Below the pieces are notes generated by a model, which saw only the letters and a list, made by a program, of their open reading frames with translations, searched no databases and had not been told where the DNA came from. Both the position numbers and the translations under genes were made by a program. A DNA stretch of 38,100 bases from Kofleriaceae bacterium (GTDB lineage Bacteria; Myxococcota_A; Polyangia; Haliangiales; Haliangiaceae). The stretch spans positions 1-38,100 of the forward strand of contig JANTGM010000054.1 in assembly GCA_024762925.1 (NCBI GenBank), written 5' to 3'. Positions 7,393-16,481 of the stretch are shown here, piece after piece; position 1 is the first letter of the stretch; each line of letters begins with the position of its first letter.

Positions 7393-8211
7393 ATGAGCAC
7401 CATCTCTGATGCCGAATTGACTGTGCTGCGCGGCTGCAAGTCCTTTCTCGTTGACCTAGATGGCACGATCTATCTGGACTCCAAGCTCTTGCCTGGTGCA
7501 CTCGATTTTCTCTTGCAGCTCGAGCGTCTCGACATCCCTCATCTCTTCCTCACAAACAATTCGTCCAAATCATGGACTGACTACCAACACCGCCTTGCTG
7601 GACTTGGCATCACCGCAACGCGCGAGCAGATTCTCACCAGCGGCGACGCTACCATCGATCATGTGCTCACCCACACCACGCACCGCAGCGCCTTCCTAAT
7701 GGGAACCGAGGCGCTGGCAAAAGACTTTCGAGTGGCTGGTGTAGACCTCGATGCCGAAGACCCCGACTGTGTTGTCGTTGGCTTCGACACCACGATGGAT
7801 TATGACAAGCTCGAACGCGCTTGCACTCTGCTCTTTGCTGGCAAGCCCTACTTTGCGACCCACCCCGACCGCACCTGCATCACCCAGAGAGGGCTGGTGC
7901 CCGACATTGCGGCGATCATCGCGGCAATCGAAGCGGTGACCCGTCGCGAGCCAAAGATCATCGGCAAGCCATACCACGAAATGGTCGTGGCAGCGCTGCA
8001 CAGGCTTGGCTCCGACGCCCATAGCACCGCCATTGTGGGTGATCAGCTAGACACGGACATGGAGATGGCGATGAACTCCGACCTTCGCTCGGTTCTGCTC
8101 ATGTCAGGTGAGACAGGGCCAGAAAAACTCGCAGAAGCTCCACCCGATAGGCGACCAGACATCGTGCTACCGGGAATTGGTGCGTTGGCAAAGGCTCTCG
8201 AGCAACTCTAA
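7393..8211 (+). CDS. HAD-family phosphatase, NagD / class IIA type
   Basis: Haloacid-dehalogenase-superfamily phosphatase of 272 residues. The start at ATG 7393 leaves a normal N-terminus; a GTG at 7375 is also in frame. Motif I is DLDGT with nucleophile Asp21 and general acid Asp23, motif II is LTNNSS, a Lys in KIIGKPYHEMV gives motif III, and GDQLDTDMEMA gives motif IV. The C2-type cap lies between motifs II and III, as in NagD, phosphoglycolate and pyridoxal phosphatases. Its stop codon TAA is immediately followed by the GTG of the CDP-alcohol transferase, so translation is almost certainly coupled and the substrate may be a phospholipid intermediate. That last point is inference. Confidence 0.9.
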   Translation: MSTISDAELTVLRGCKSFLVDLDGTIYLDSKLLPGALDFLLQLERLDIPHLFLTNNSSKSWTDYQHRLAGLGITATREQILTSGDATIDHVLTHTTHRSAFLMGTEALAKDFRVAGVDLDAEDPDCVVVGFDTTMDYDKLERACTLLFAGKPYFATHPDRTCITQRGLVPDIAAIIAAIEAVTRREPKIIGKPYHEMVVAALHRLGSDAHSTAIVGDQLDTDMEMAMNSDLRSVLLMSGETGPEKLAEAPPDRRPDIVLPGIGALAKALEQL

Positions 8212-8964
8212 GTGTCACTTCAAGACCGCATCGCCGCCCTCAAGGGCGGACTAAAGATCAGCAATACGGGCAACAACCAGGACTTCTGGGGAATCTTGTG
8301 GGGTCGTCCAACAGCCTTCCTACTGCTTCTTTTGTTGGCAGACATACGGCGCATCACCCCAAATATCATCACGCATATATCCAATGCCTTTCTAATCGCT
8401 GGCTCCCTGCTCATCTTGCCTCATGCGCAGTCCAACTGGGTGCTGGCGGCCATTCTGATCAATCTCTCGCTCTCATTTGATTGCGCCGATGGCCAGCTGG
8501 CGCGCTACCGCAAGGGCTCAGGAAGCGAGCTTGGCTCGTTCTACGACAAGGTGAGCGATGCTGTTGGCATGGTCCTGCTCTTTTCGATTGTCGGCTGGGT
8601 GGTTGCCGAGCAAACCGGAGACATGAAGTTTCTATTGTTCGGAACGTTGGCAGCGGCTGGGCAAATCACAGGCGGCTACGCAAAGTGGGTGTGTATGACA
8701 ATTCTGCACAAGCGAAAGCACGTCGAGCCTGTTACGGACGCAGATGTGCCTCTGTGTCAATATCCCCACAGAATACTTCTGAAGGTCTTTCGCTTCGCGG
8801 AACCCGACCTGCTTTTCTGGGTTGGGCTTGGGCTTGTCACAAACCACCTCGACTGGTCGCTCTGGCTCATCGTACTCACCCAGCCACCGGTGGCAGTAGT
8901 TTCGCTCACATACTACGCGATGCAGGTCGCAAAATCCGATGCACGCCAGAAGGCGGAATCCTAG
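8212..8964 (+). CDS. CDP-alcohol phosphatidyltransferase family membrane enzyme
   Basis: Integral membrane enzyme that joins an alcohol to a CDP-activated partner with release of CMP, making a phospholipid or phospholipid precursor. The 250 residues include about six membrane segments. The signature is Asp90-x2-Asp93-Gly94-x2-Ala97-Arg98, then Gly108-x3-Asp112-x3-Asp116; the Arg-to-Gly interval is 9 residues where 8 is usual, so the metal site may be slightly different. The segment RRITPNIITHISNAF before the first helix pair is also typical. The start is GTG at 8212, directly abutting the stop of the HAD gene. Head group is unknown. Confidence 0.9.
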   Translation: MSLQDRIAALKGGLKISNTGNNQDFWGILWGRPTAFLLLLLLADIRRITPNIITHISNAFLIAGSLLILPHAQSNWVLAAILINLSLSFDCADGQLARYRKGSGSELGSFYDKVSDAVGMVLLFSIVGWVVAEQTGDMKFLLFGTLAAAGQITGGYAKWVCMTILHKRKHVEPVTDADVPLCQYPHRILLKVFRFAEPDLLFWVGLGLVTNHLDWSLWLIVLTQPPVAVVSLTYYAMQVAKSDARQKAES

Positions 8965-9737
8965 CGTCGGGGTCTAACCCCGATGTAGCCCATGTGCACG
9001 CCGCCCGCCTGGCCGTCGCGACGATAGGAGAAGAACCTCTCGGGATGACACTTGGTGCAAGGAGGCGTGTCATCAATGTTCTGAGGAAGAACTCCGATCG
9101 CCTCAAGCTGAACACGTGTCGCAATCCGCAAATCGATGTGCTCCTTGACTGGGCCCTTGACCACAAGTCCCTCTGTGTTTGGAAAGGCCTTGGTAAACTC
9201 CTCCACCAACTCGTGCCCCACCTCGAAGCAGCAAGGCCCAATGCTTGGCCCAAGCACAACCCTCACAGCCTCGATGGAGGCCCCCGCCTGTACCATCGCC
9301 TGCACGACATTCACCGCCACGCGCCCAACGGTGCCACGCCAGCCCGCATGCGCCGCACCACAAACCTTGGCGTTTGCGTCAGCAAAGACGAGCGGAATGC
9401 AGTCGGCAGCAAAGGCACCCAGCACCTTGCCAGGCTCAGCGCTCACCAATCCGTCAAACTCAGGCGGATCGGGAAGTTCTTGGCCAACCGTCCAAACTCG
9501 TGTGCCGTGAACATGCTTGGTCACGGTCAGATCTTCAAAGGCAAAGCCAGCGTTCTCCGCAACCAATTCGCGATTGCGTTGAATGTTGGCCGGATCGTCG
9601 CCCCAGCGATGGCCAAGGTTTAAGGAGAGACGCTCACCTGTGGAAACGCCCCCTGTACGCTCAGGGAAGCCATGCCAGAAGACATCGTCATCAATGAGTG
9701 CACTTTGGTAGAGGCGAATCTCTCCTGAAACTTGCAT
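8961..9737 (-). CDS. Laccase-domain protein (YfiH/PgeF, peptidoglycan editing factor)
   Basis: Cytosolic protein of 258 residues in the YfiH family, variously reported as a peptidoglycan editing factor in E. coli and as a purine nucleoside phosphorylase/deaminase in homologs. Family marks are NLGHRWGDDPANIQRN, the conserved His in TKHVHG, Cys in AADCIPLVFAD, and His in AHAGWRGT, which form the metal/active site, and GPSIGPCCFEVG. Its start is 10 bp after the rluD stop, and rluD-yfiH adjacency also occurs in E. coli. The 3' end overlaps the convergent CDP-alcohol transferase gene by 4 bp. Confidence 0.93.
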   Translation of the reverse strand: MQVSGEIRLYQSALIDDDVFWHGFPERTGGVSTGERLSLNLGHRWGDDPANIQRNRELVAENAGFAFEDLTVTKHVHGTRVWTVGQELPDPPEFDGLVSAEPGKVLGAFAADCIPLVFADANAKVCGAAHAGWRGTVGRVAVNVVQAMVQAGASIEAVRVVLGPSIGPCCFEVGHELVEEFTKAFPNTEGLVVKGPVKEHIDLRIATRVQLEAIGVLPQNIDDTPPCTKCHPERFFSYRRDGQAGGVHMGYIGVRPRR

Positions 9738-9747
9738 GCGAGCAACG

Positions 9748-10641
9748 CTACCCCAGCGGACTAAGGGCGTCGAGCACCGCTTGCATATCTGCTGGCAGCG
9801 GGCTTGTGAAGCTCAGCGAATCCCCCGTGATCGGGTGAACAAAACCGAGGTGCGCCGCATGCAGTGCCTGGCGACCAAGGGTCTGCGCGAGGCTTCGGAG
9901 GGGCTCGCTCTTTGGCATGCGGCTGTACATCGGATCTCCGAGCAGTGGAAACCCCGAGTCGGCGCAGTGCACTCGTATTTGGTGTGTACGCCCCGTTTCG
10001 AGGCGAAGCGAAAGAAGCGTGGCGGGTTCGGAAAAACGCTGCATCACAGAGTAGTGGGTCACGGCGCTCTTGCCACGTGTAACTCTCGAGGAAAACTTCT
10101 TGCGATGCACGGGATGGCGACCATGCAGCGTATCAATCGTGCCACGTGCAGACTTCGGTCCCGGATACGCAATCGCAAGATACTCGCGCTTGTGCACCTT
10201 GTTTTTAAATCCCTCTGCAAGCCCGTGGTGCGTGTCGTCATCTTTGCTTACAACCAAGACCCCCGAGGTGTCTTTATCAATCCGATGCACGATACCGGGC
10301 CGCAGCTCGCCGCCAATGCCGCTCAGATCGGTGCAATGACCGAGAAGAGCGTTTACTAGAGTGCCATCGGGGTGACCGGGAGCTGGATGCACAACCATTC
10401 CGGGCGCCTTGTCGACGACAATCAGGTGTTCATCCTCAAAGAGGATGTCTAAGGGGATGTTCTGAGCGACCGCCCTGGCCTCCACCGGTGGCGGTTGCCG
10501 AACTTCGGCCTCATCACCAGGACGAAGCTTGGTGCTGGTTTTGCCCGGCCTGCCATTGACGAGAACGTGCCCATCGTCAATCAAGCGCTTGATCTGTGAA
10601 CGGCTGAGCCCAAGCTCTGAGTCCACAAGAAAGTGATCCAG
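9748..10641 (-). CDS. 23S rRNA pseudouridine synthase RluD-type; start uncertain
   Basis: Converts uridines of 23S rRNA helix 69 to pseudouridine in the best-known member. Domains are an N-terminal S4 RNA-binding domain (SRSQIKRLIDDGHVLVNG) and the catalytic domain with HRIDKDTSG (catalytic Asp) and LETGRTHQIRVH. The first standard start codon is GTG at 10626, but the conserved S4 opening, RLDHFLVDSELGLSRSQI, begins upstream of it, and the open frame runs back to a TAA at 10738-10740 with no ATG, GTG or TTG. I have given 10641, a CTG within the conserved segment, as a minimal bound. CTG at 10710 or ATC at 10719 (with AAGGG about 9 nt before it) are other possibilities, as is a sequencing or real frameshift from the gene upstream. 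Confidence 0.8.
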   Translation of the reverse strand: MDHFLVDSELGLSRSQIKRLIDDGHVLVNGRPGKTSTKLRPGDEAEVRQPPPVEARAVAQNIPLDILFEDEHLIVVDKAPGMVVHPAPGHPDGTLVNALLGHCTDLSGIGGELRPGIVHRIDKDTSGVLVVSKDDDTHHGLAEGFKNKVHKREYLAIAYPGPKSARGTIDTLHGRHPVHRKKFSSRVTRGKSAVTHYSVMQRFSEPATLLSLRLETGRTHQIRVHCADSGFPLLGDPMYSRMPKSEPLRSLAQTLGRQALHAAHLGFVHPITGDSLSFTSPLPADMQAVLDALSPLG

Positions 10642-10703
10642 CCGAACGCGTAGCGCAGGATCATCGGCTTTTGTGCCAAAGACGTGATGCGAGACGAGTT
10701 CGT

Positions 10704-10970
10704 CTACCAGATCTTCGATTTGACGTGTCCCTTGGACTTAACGAGCACGTCCACGAGAGCTCGCTCGTAGATGCCATCCTCGAAGAGTTCAGGGGTAACG
10801 CGACTCTTGAATAGCTCGCGTCCCTCCTCAATCTCCTCCGACATGACATCAAAAAGGCTGTCGTTGGCGATGCCTTCAAGAATCTTGGCCTCGTGGTACA
10901 GGGTCAGATCGGAAGCGATGGCGCGAGCGAGCTGACGGGCACGTTTGGACTTATCGATGAGACTTGCCAT
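10704..10970 (-). CDS. Small conserved-looking protein upstream of rluD
   Basis: An 88-residue, highly charged, probably all-helical cytosolic protein that I do not recognise. It begins MASLIDKSKRARQLARAIAS and ends VLVKSKGHVKSKIW. There is no signal peptide or membrane segment. Its TAG stop at 10704-10706 lies inside the open frame that leads into rluD, so the two coding regions overlap or the genes are translationally coupled. It may start the transcript that includes rluD and pgeF. It reads as a real gene by its codon-like composition and fit in the operon, but I cannot offer a function. Confidence 0.65.
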   Translation of the reverse strand: MASLIDKSKRARQLARAIASDLTLYHEAKILEGIANDSLFDVMSEEIEEGRELFKSRVTPELFEDGIYERALVDVLVKSKGHVKSKIW

Positions 10971-11021
10971 TGCCTTGATCGTAGGACCGGCCCTCAGCTC
11001 GGGTCAAGCATGTGACGTCGA

Positions 11022-12542
11022 TTAGGAATCCTGGAGGGTTTCTTCTCGCCACAATCGCACTCGAGACAAGTAGGTCTCAACAACTCGAGGCACGTCAAGT
11101 TCGAGCATTTTGGCGTATTCCACCAGGAAACCGCGAATGTAGACCACCGCCGGCAACTCCTCGAAGTTCTCCTTCTCAATCGCATCTAGGTAGCCAATTC
11201 CGATCTTGCTGCGGTCGGCGATCTCACGGAGATCGAGACCGGTGGCCTCCCGAAAGCGCATCAATAACTCCCCGGTGTACTCCGTATCATCGTCCACCTC
11301 CGGCGCTCCTGGCCGCTCTCCAACAACCGGTGCGATTCCAATACGCGCAGAGGGACGGTCAACGATAGGTTCGTTCGGAATGCCATCGGGGAAGAGCGCC
11401 AAGTCGTTTGCTCGACGCTTCGCCGGATTCATTAGTGTTACATAGGCCTCTTCGAGCCTTCGATGCAGATCGTCAAGGCCAACCTCAGTGTAGAGACCTC
11501 CGACGACTGGTGAGTCCTTTGCGTACACCAGACGAATGCGGCGATTCGCTCGACGAATGTGCTCCTCACTCGCTGTCGGTTCCACCTCCAGTAGATCGTA
11601 GAGAGAAGTTCCGGGCAGCGTCATCTTGCGAGCACTATCGGCCTCGAGCCCTAGCACTCGTCTCGTGATCTTTTCAATGCACTTGCTGGCCCGCGACTCA
11701 GGATGCTCGACAAGAAGCGGCCGGCGACGGCGCAGCGATACCCAAACCGCATCATCGTATTCGACGTGCCCGAGATAGGGCAAAACGATGCCAAAGCGCC
11801 TCGTCGCGGCAGTTGCGATGTCTCGCCCCAGATCCATATCCCCTTTTGAGCGGGCAAAGTTGAGTACCATATACGGCACCAGCTTCTTCATATGCGAGCG
11901 CAGCGTTAAGACTTCTTCTGAGCCCTCATCAAAGCGATCGAGGCCTCGCCGGAGCAAGTCGGACGGTGCCGGAATGCCTCCTTCGTAGCGCCTCGCTTCT
12001 TCCACTGACATCTTTGTGAGAAATCCAAATCCATCGCGGCGCAGGCTGTGCACAAAGGCGGCCTTTACGAAACGGTAGGTGAGTTCGACCGCCGTTGGCT
12101 CCGCAGAACACACCAAGATGCCCGTATCAGCGTCGAGGAAGAGGTCGAGAACGCATTCTCGTGTGCCGGGGGCCAAGTCCAGCACCACGTAGTCCGCGTC
12201 GAGTTTGCGAATGCTGTCTCGGAAGCTCTCAAGTTGCTCGATGCGAGGATTCGCTGTCCACGCCGGATCCCGCTCGCCACTCACCAGCTGCAGTTTCGAG
12301 ATTGGAGTCGACACCAGGTTTTCTTCGAGCTGTGCCCCGTCATTTGCCAAAAACCCTGCCAGCGTTTGGCTCGTGTCATTGGCGCCGACGAAGGAGTGCA
12401 GCGTCGCAGCCCCCAATGCGGCATCAATGAGCACCACCCGCTTGCCAAGCGTTGCCAGAAAGACACCAATATTGGCTGCGATCACCGACTTGCCAGTGCC
12501 GCCCTTTGCGCCGGCGATGGCAATCACTCTTGGGCCGCTCAT
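11022..12542 (-). CDS. MinD/ParA-like ATPase fused to J-like and RodZ-type HTH domains
   Basis: 506-residue three-part protein. Residues 1 to about 270 are a MinD/FlhG-type ATPase with deviant Walker A (KGGTGKS, 13-19), Walker A' ([14 protein letters not shown]) and VVLDLAPGT as Walker B. About 312-385 resembles a DnaJ J domain ([19 protein letters not shown], then [16 protein letters not shown]), but the HPD tripeptide needed to stimulate DnaK is absent; the loop reads AKDSPVV. About 423-490 is a RodZ/HTH_25-type helix-turn-helix ([21 protein letters not shown], then [15 protein letters not shown]). The likely job is to position something at a pole, the division site or the cell surface, or to link an ATPase switch with DNA or MreB-like partners. 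It is transcribed divergently from a histidine kinase. Confidence 0.88.
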   Translation of the reverse strand: MSGPRVIAIAGAKGGTGKSVIAANIGVFLATLGKRVVLIDAALGAATLHSFVGANDTSQTLAGFLANDGAQLEENLVSTPISKLQLVSGERDPAWTANPRIEQLESFRDSIRKLDADYVVLDLAPGTRECVLDLFLDADTGILVCSAEPTAVELTYRFVKAAFVHSLRRDGFGFLTKMSVEEARRYEGGIPAPSDLLRRGLDRFDEGSEEVLTLRSHMKKLVPYMVLNFARSKGDMDLGRDIATAATRRFGIVLPYLGHVEYDDAVWVSLRRRRPLLVEHPESRASKCIEKITRRVLGLEADSARKMTLPGTSLYDLLEVEPTASEEHIRRANRRIRLVYAKDSPVVGGLYTEVGLDDLHRRLEEAYVTLMNPAKRRANDLALFPDGIPNEPIVDRPSARIGIAPVVGERPGAPEVDDDTEYTGELLMRFREATGLDLREIADRSKIGIGYLDAIEKENFEELPAVVYIRGFLVEYAKMLELDVPRVVETYLSRVRLWREETLQDS

Positions 12543-12640
12543 CGAGCCTCTCCCAGTCTTGGGGGCGGGTTGTTCCGTGTGGCATTCACAGCGGCCCGAA
12601 CCTAATCACAACCGGCTCAGAATGCTACCCTGGGAGCCCG

Positions 12641-14911
12641 TTGAACGTCCTGGCAATCTCATCGCTGCTGGCGACCCTGGTCATTCTTGCCATTGGCGCC
12701 TCAGTCCTCCTGCGTGATCGAACGCGGCGAACGTATACGGCTTTCGCGGCCTTCACGTTCATGGTCTCCGCTTGGCACTTGTGCAACTTCATCGCCATGG
12801 TGACCGGCGAGGCCATGGTCAAGTGGCTCGCTCTTTGGCCCGCTGCCACCATCCCCCCGGTCGCTCTTCAGTTTTTTCGCGAATTCATGGCCGAGCCAGC
12901 GATTGGAGGCAAGCGCAGGCCTCCGCGCACAACCTTGGCTTGGACATTCGGCGCTTACATGGCGCTCATTTACTCGGCGCTCTTTCGTCCCATTCACGAA
13001 GAGAGCTGGTTCCTCATTCCGTTCGGAATCTACGTCTACGGCGGGCTCTACCGCTGCATGTTCGAGCTCTACCAGCAGTGGAGACGAACGCCCAGCCGAG
13101 TCGCCAAGACGCGCATTCGCTACCTGCTGACCGGTGGCGCTGTCGCGATCACGCTTTCCCTAACCGAGACCCTGCCCTACTTTGGAACCGCCGGCCCGAC
13201 GATCGGTAATGTTCTTACAATCCTCTACCTGTATTTCTTATCGCAGACACTCTTCCGCTACCGACTCCTCGATCTGAACGAGCTTGTTGGCAAAATGATT
13301 GTGCTTGGCACATTGGTTGTCTTGCTCTGGGCGGTCTACGGCCTCCTCTTAGCCTGGCTTGGAAGTGGTCAGGAAGGTCTCTGGCTTCTCAATTCGCTGG
13401 TCGCCTCATTTGTCATCTTGGTGCTCTTTGAGCCGGTGCGTTCGCGATTGGAAAACACAATCAACGGCTGGCTCGTACGCCAAAGACACGAGTTGCGCGG
13501 ACGCATTGCCGACGTTCGACGCGAGCTTTCTGAGGCCGTCGATCTGGCTGACATGACAAAGCGAATCATGGTTGGTGCCGAGGAAAGTCGTCGCATCACC
13601 CACGCCTGCCTCTACCTCATTGACTCAGATGGCGCCGCGTACGACCTTTTGGGCCACTTCGGCCCAATTGCCGGTACCGAGCATTTTGAAGCCGCAATGC
13701 ACCGTCCGTTTCTCAGCCGACTCCGTGAGGGCTACGTTGATGCGGATGTCGTCACTCGTGAAATCCAAAACCTCGAAGGCGAAGAAGGCGCCGAGCAGCG
13801 CGAACGAAACGAACTGCAGTCGATTCTTCGCTCCTGCGAAGCCTTCCAGGCCACCCTGCTCGTGCCGATCTTTGGCTCGGAAGATACCGAGCAAGGCCCG
13901 TGGTTGCTTGGGCTTCTCGGATTTCGCGACGAGCGGCTCGAAGGGGCATTCGACCTCGATGACATCGATACCTTTCGTCGCCTAGCCGAGGAATGTGGGC
14001 GAACAATTGAGAATACGCAGAGCTATGAGCGTGTCAAAGACCGCGATCGACTCGCTGCGATTGGTGAAATGGCGGCAGGTCTCGCCCACGAAATTCGCAA
14101 TCCGCTCGGCGCCATCAAGGGGGCCGCACAACTGCTTGTTGGCCCGGATGGCAAGCCGCTCGAAAACGCGCAGGAGTCTGCCGAGTGGATCGACATCATT
14201 GTGGAGGAGGTCAATCGACTCAACAATGTTGTGACCCAATTCCTCGACTACGCCCGCCCCTCCAAGACCGAGCCTGTGACGTACGGAACGATCAACATTA
14301 ACGATGTGGTCCGCAAGACGGCCGCCCTCATCGAGACGGACAAAGCAGCTGCCAATATCGAAATTGATGTGCGACTCGACGATCTCATTCCGCCTGTCGC
14401 GGGCGACCCAGAACAACTTCGGCAGGTATTCCTCAATCTTGGCCTCAATGCACTACAAGCGATGGAGGGAAGCGGTCGACTCGAGATTATCAGCACTCGC
14501 AGAAGACGTTCTCGCTTGGGCTATGGCTCTTTTGCGGAAGTGCGTTTTCGAGACACAGGCAGTGGCATCCCGCAGGACAAACTCCGCAGTCTCTTCATTC
14601 CCTTCTACACCACCAAGCAGCATGGAACGGGGCTCGGTCTCGCCATCTCGCAGAGAATTGTCACGCAGCACAACGGGCTCATCGAGGTGCGATCGACGCC
14701 TGGCCGCGGCTCGACATTCTCGGTATTTCTGCCCGCGCTGGGCCCCTCGCTGCCCGCCGGTGCCAGTCGAGCGCCAAGCCAAGATGATGATGTGCACAGC
14801 AGCATCACTCAGCCCATTGAAGGGTTCCGCGCGAAACAGAGTCAGGATGGAGATGTCCTGGGCGTCGAGTTCGATCCGCTCACCCCCGAGCCGGATCTCC
14901 CTTCGTCCTAA
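12641..14911 (+). CDS. Membrane-bound sensor histidine kinase (multi-TM, GAF-like, HisKA, HATPase)
   Basis: Sensor kinase of 756 residues. I choose TTG 12641, which begins [20 protein letters not shown], the first membrane helix, and has GGGAG at 12632-12636; the open frame upstream is the antisense of the neighbouring gene. About eight membrane segments fill residues 1-265, resembling the 7TM sensor module of other kinases. A GAF-like region with [20 protein letters not shown] lies at about 310-460. HisKA follows, with phospho-acceptor His483 in [19 protein letters not shown], then HATPase_c with N box ([11 protein letters not shown]), DTGSGIP and [13 protein letters not shown]. The response regulator starts 97 bp downstream, so the two form a classical pair. 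Confidence 0.9.
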   Translation: MNVLAISSLLATLVILAIGASVLLRDRTRRTYTAFAAFTFMVSAWHLCNFIAMVTGEAMVKWLALWPAATIPPVALQFFREFMAEPAIGGKRRPPRTTLAWTFGAYMALIYSALFRPIHEESWFLIPFGIYVYGGLYRCMFELYQQWRRTPSRVAKTRIRYLLTGGAVAITLSLTETLPYFGTAGPTIGNVLTILYLYFLSQTLFRYRLLDLNELVGKMIVLGTLVVLLWAVYGLLLAWLGSGQEGLWLLNSLVASFVILVLFEPVRSRLENTINGWLVRQRHELRGRIADVRRELSEAVDLADMTKRIMVGAEESRRITHACLYLIDSDGAAYDLLGHFGPIAGTEHFEAAMHRPFLSRLREGYVDADVVTREIQNLEGEEGAEQRERNELQSILRSCEAFQATLLVPIFGSEDTEQGPWLLGLLGFRDERLEGAFDLDDIDTFRRLAEECGRTIENTQSYERVKDRDRLAAIGEMAAGLAHEIRNPLGAIKGAAQLLVGPDGKPLENAQESAEWIDIIVEEVNRLNNVVTQFLDYARPSKTEPVTYGTININDVVRKTAALIETDKAAANIEIDVRLDDLIPPVAGDPEQLRQVFLNLGLNALQAMEGSGRLEIISTRRRRSRLGYGSFAEVRFRDTGSGIPQDKLRSLFIPFYTTKQHGTGLGLAISQRIVTQHNGLIEVRSTPGRGSTFSVFLPALGPSLPAGASRAPSQDDDVHSSITQPIEGFRAKQSQDGDVLGVEFDPLTPEPDLPSS

Positions 14912-15008
14912 GGCGCCCGAGCCCAGCACGGCCCCGAAATCTTCTTCTACCGGTCACCGGAGGGCCCCCACGCCAGTATTCGGCGCTCAGGATTGCTATG
15001 GTTTGGAC

Positions 15009-16475
15009 ATGGCGAGCCCACGCATCTTGGTGGCCGATGATGAGCCCAACCTTCGGCGCGTCCTGTCAGCCATTCTCGCCCGAGAAGGCTACGAAGTGAG
15101 TCAGGCTTCCGATGGTGTAGAGGCTCTAGAGCGCCTCGATTCAACCTTCGATGTTGTCATCACGGATCTCAAGATGCCTCGCGTGGATGGCATGAAGGTC
15201 TTGCAAACGGTCTCCACCGACTATCCCGAGGTGCCAGTCATCATGATCACCGCCTTTGGCAGCGTTGACAACGCTGTGGCTGCGGTTAAAGCAGGTGCTT
15301 TCGACTACATCGAGAAGCCATTCGAGCAAGAGCAGATTCGGCAGATTGTCGAGAAAGCGGTCAAACAGGCTGGGGCCAACAGGAGCGAACCATCTCCCGA
15401 TCTTGTGAGCGACGTAGCGCCCGATCCCAGCACAGGTCGCCACGGCCTTGTTGGTCGTTCCGCCCCCATGGAGAGCATCTTCGAAATCATCGAGAAGGTA
15501 GCGAACACGCCATCCACGGTGCTTGTCACTGGTGAGTCTGGAACCGGCAAGGAGCTTGTGGCAAAGGCGCTGCACGAGAACTCCGATCGCAGCGACCAAC
15601 CGTTCATCAAGATCAACTGCGCGGCGATTCCCAAGAACCTGATGGAATCAGAACTTTTCGGATACGAAAAAGGTGCATTCACGGGGGCGACGACTGCCAA
15701 ACCGGGGCGTTTCGAGCTTGCCGACAAGGGAACCCTCTTTCTCGATGAGATTGGTGAAATCCCTGTGGAGATGCAGGTCAAGCTCCTGCGCGCAATCCAA
15801 GAGTCGGAGTTTGAACGTGTTGGAGGCATAAAAACTCTTAAGGTCGACGTGCGCCTCATAACCGCCACCAACCGCGACCTCGAGAAAGCCGTCGCAAGCG
15901 GTGAGTTTCGCGAAGACCTCTTCTACCGACTCAACGTTGTGCCGCTCATGATTCCGCCACTCCGAGAGCGCCAAGGTGACATTCCCCTCTTGGTGGACCA
16001 CATCATCGAGAAGTTCCGACATCGCCTGAGCAAAGAAATCGAGGGCATCGACGATGACGCCATGGCTGCCCTCAGCGCGCACAGTTGGCCCGGCAACATT
16101 CGCGAGCTCGAAAACGTTCTCGAGCGCACGATTCTCTTCTGCAGCGGCACTCGTATCCAGCGCTCCGATTTGCCGAACGAGCTGTGTGCAAACGGGTCAG
16201 CGCCCGAGGCCAGCGGTTCTGGGGACTCGGGTGAGACAACGGGAAGTACTCCCGTTCTTGACCCGATCACCGGTGAGCCGGTCTCGCTAAAAGACGCCGT
16301 TCGAGCGGAGACGAATCGCGTGGAAAAAGAGCTCATCGCCCACGCCTTGGGTGAAACAGCAGGCAACGTGACCCAAGCGGCCAAGCTTCTCAAGATCAGC
16401 CGCAAGAGCTTGCAAATGAAAATGAAGGACTTCGGACTTCGCGACCGCGTGCGCGACGGCGAGTCAGGGAATTAA
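15009..16475 (+). CDS. NtrC-family sigma54-dependent response regulator
   Basis: Transcription activator of 488 residues. Receiver domain 5-120: acidic pocket Asp10/Asp11, phosphorylation site Asp53, Thr81 and Lys103. AAA+ domain about 145-385: Walker A GESGTGKE, the GAFTGA loop that contacts sigma54, Walker B LFLDEIGE, and the arginine-finger region [11 protein letters not shown]. The C-terminus has a Fis-type HTH ([20 protein letters not shown]). All parts needed for sigma54 activation are present. It should be phosphorylated by the kinase encoded upstream, and may act on the barrel-protein gene that follows after 6 bp, or on distant sigma54 promoters. The in-frame open stretch before the ATG is the out-of-frame shadow of the kinase gene. 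Confidence 0.95.
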   Translation: MASPRILVADDEPNLRRVLSAILAREGYEVSQASDGVEALERLDSTFDVVITDLKMPRVDGMKVLQTVSTDYPEVPVIMITAFGSVDNAVAAVKAGAFDYIEKPFEQEQIRQIVEKAVKQAGANRSEPSPDLVSDVAPDPSTGRHGLVGRSAPMESIFEIIEKVANTPSTVLVTGESGTGKELVAKALHENSDRSDQPFIKINCAAIPKNLMESELFGYEKGAFTGATTAKPGRFELADKGTLFLDEIGEIPVEMQVKLLRAIQESEFERVGGIKTLKVDVRLITATNRDLEKAVASGEFREDLFYRLNVVPLMIPPLRERQGDIPLLVDHIIEKFRHRLSKEIEGIDDDAMAALSAHSWPGNIRELENVLERTILFCSGTRIQRSDLPNELCANGSAPEASGSGDSGETTGSTPVLDPITGEPVSLKDAVRAETNRVEKELIAHALGETAGNVTQAAKLLKISRKSLQMKMKDFGLRDRVRDGESGN

Positions 16476-16481
16476 TCTCTT

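Noticed and set aside
8481-9623. 380-codon plus-strand frame
   Set aside because: It overlaps the CDP-alcohol transferase out of frame and pgeF antisense; its residue content is Arg/Ala/His-rich shadow sequence.
14980-15008. Sigma54-like GG...GC element just before the NtrC-type gene
   Set aside because: The interval between GG and GC is 11 instead of 10 bases, the TGGCAC half is poor, and the position would leave no mRNA leader.
14304-15008. Upstream extension of the NtrC-type gene
   Set aside because: This part is the out-of-frame reading of the kinase C-terminus; the receiver domain begins right after ATG 15009.
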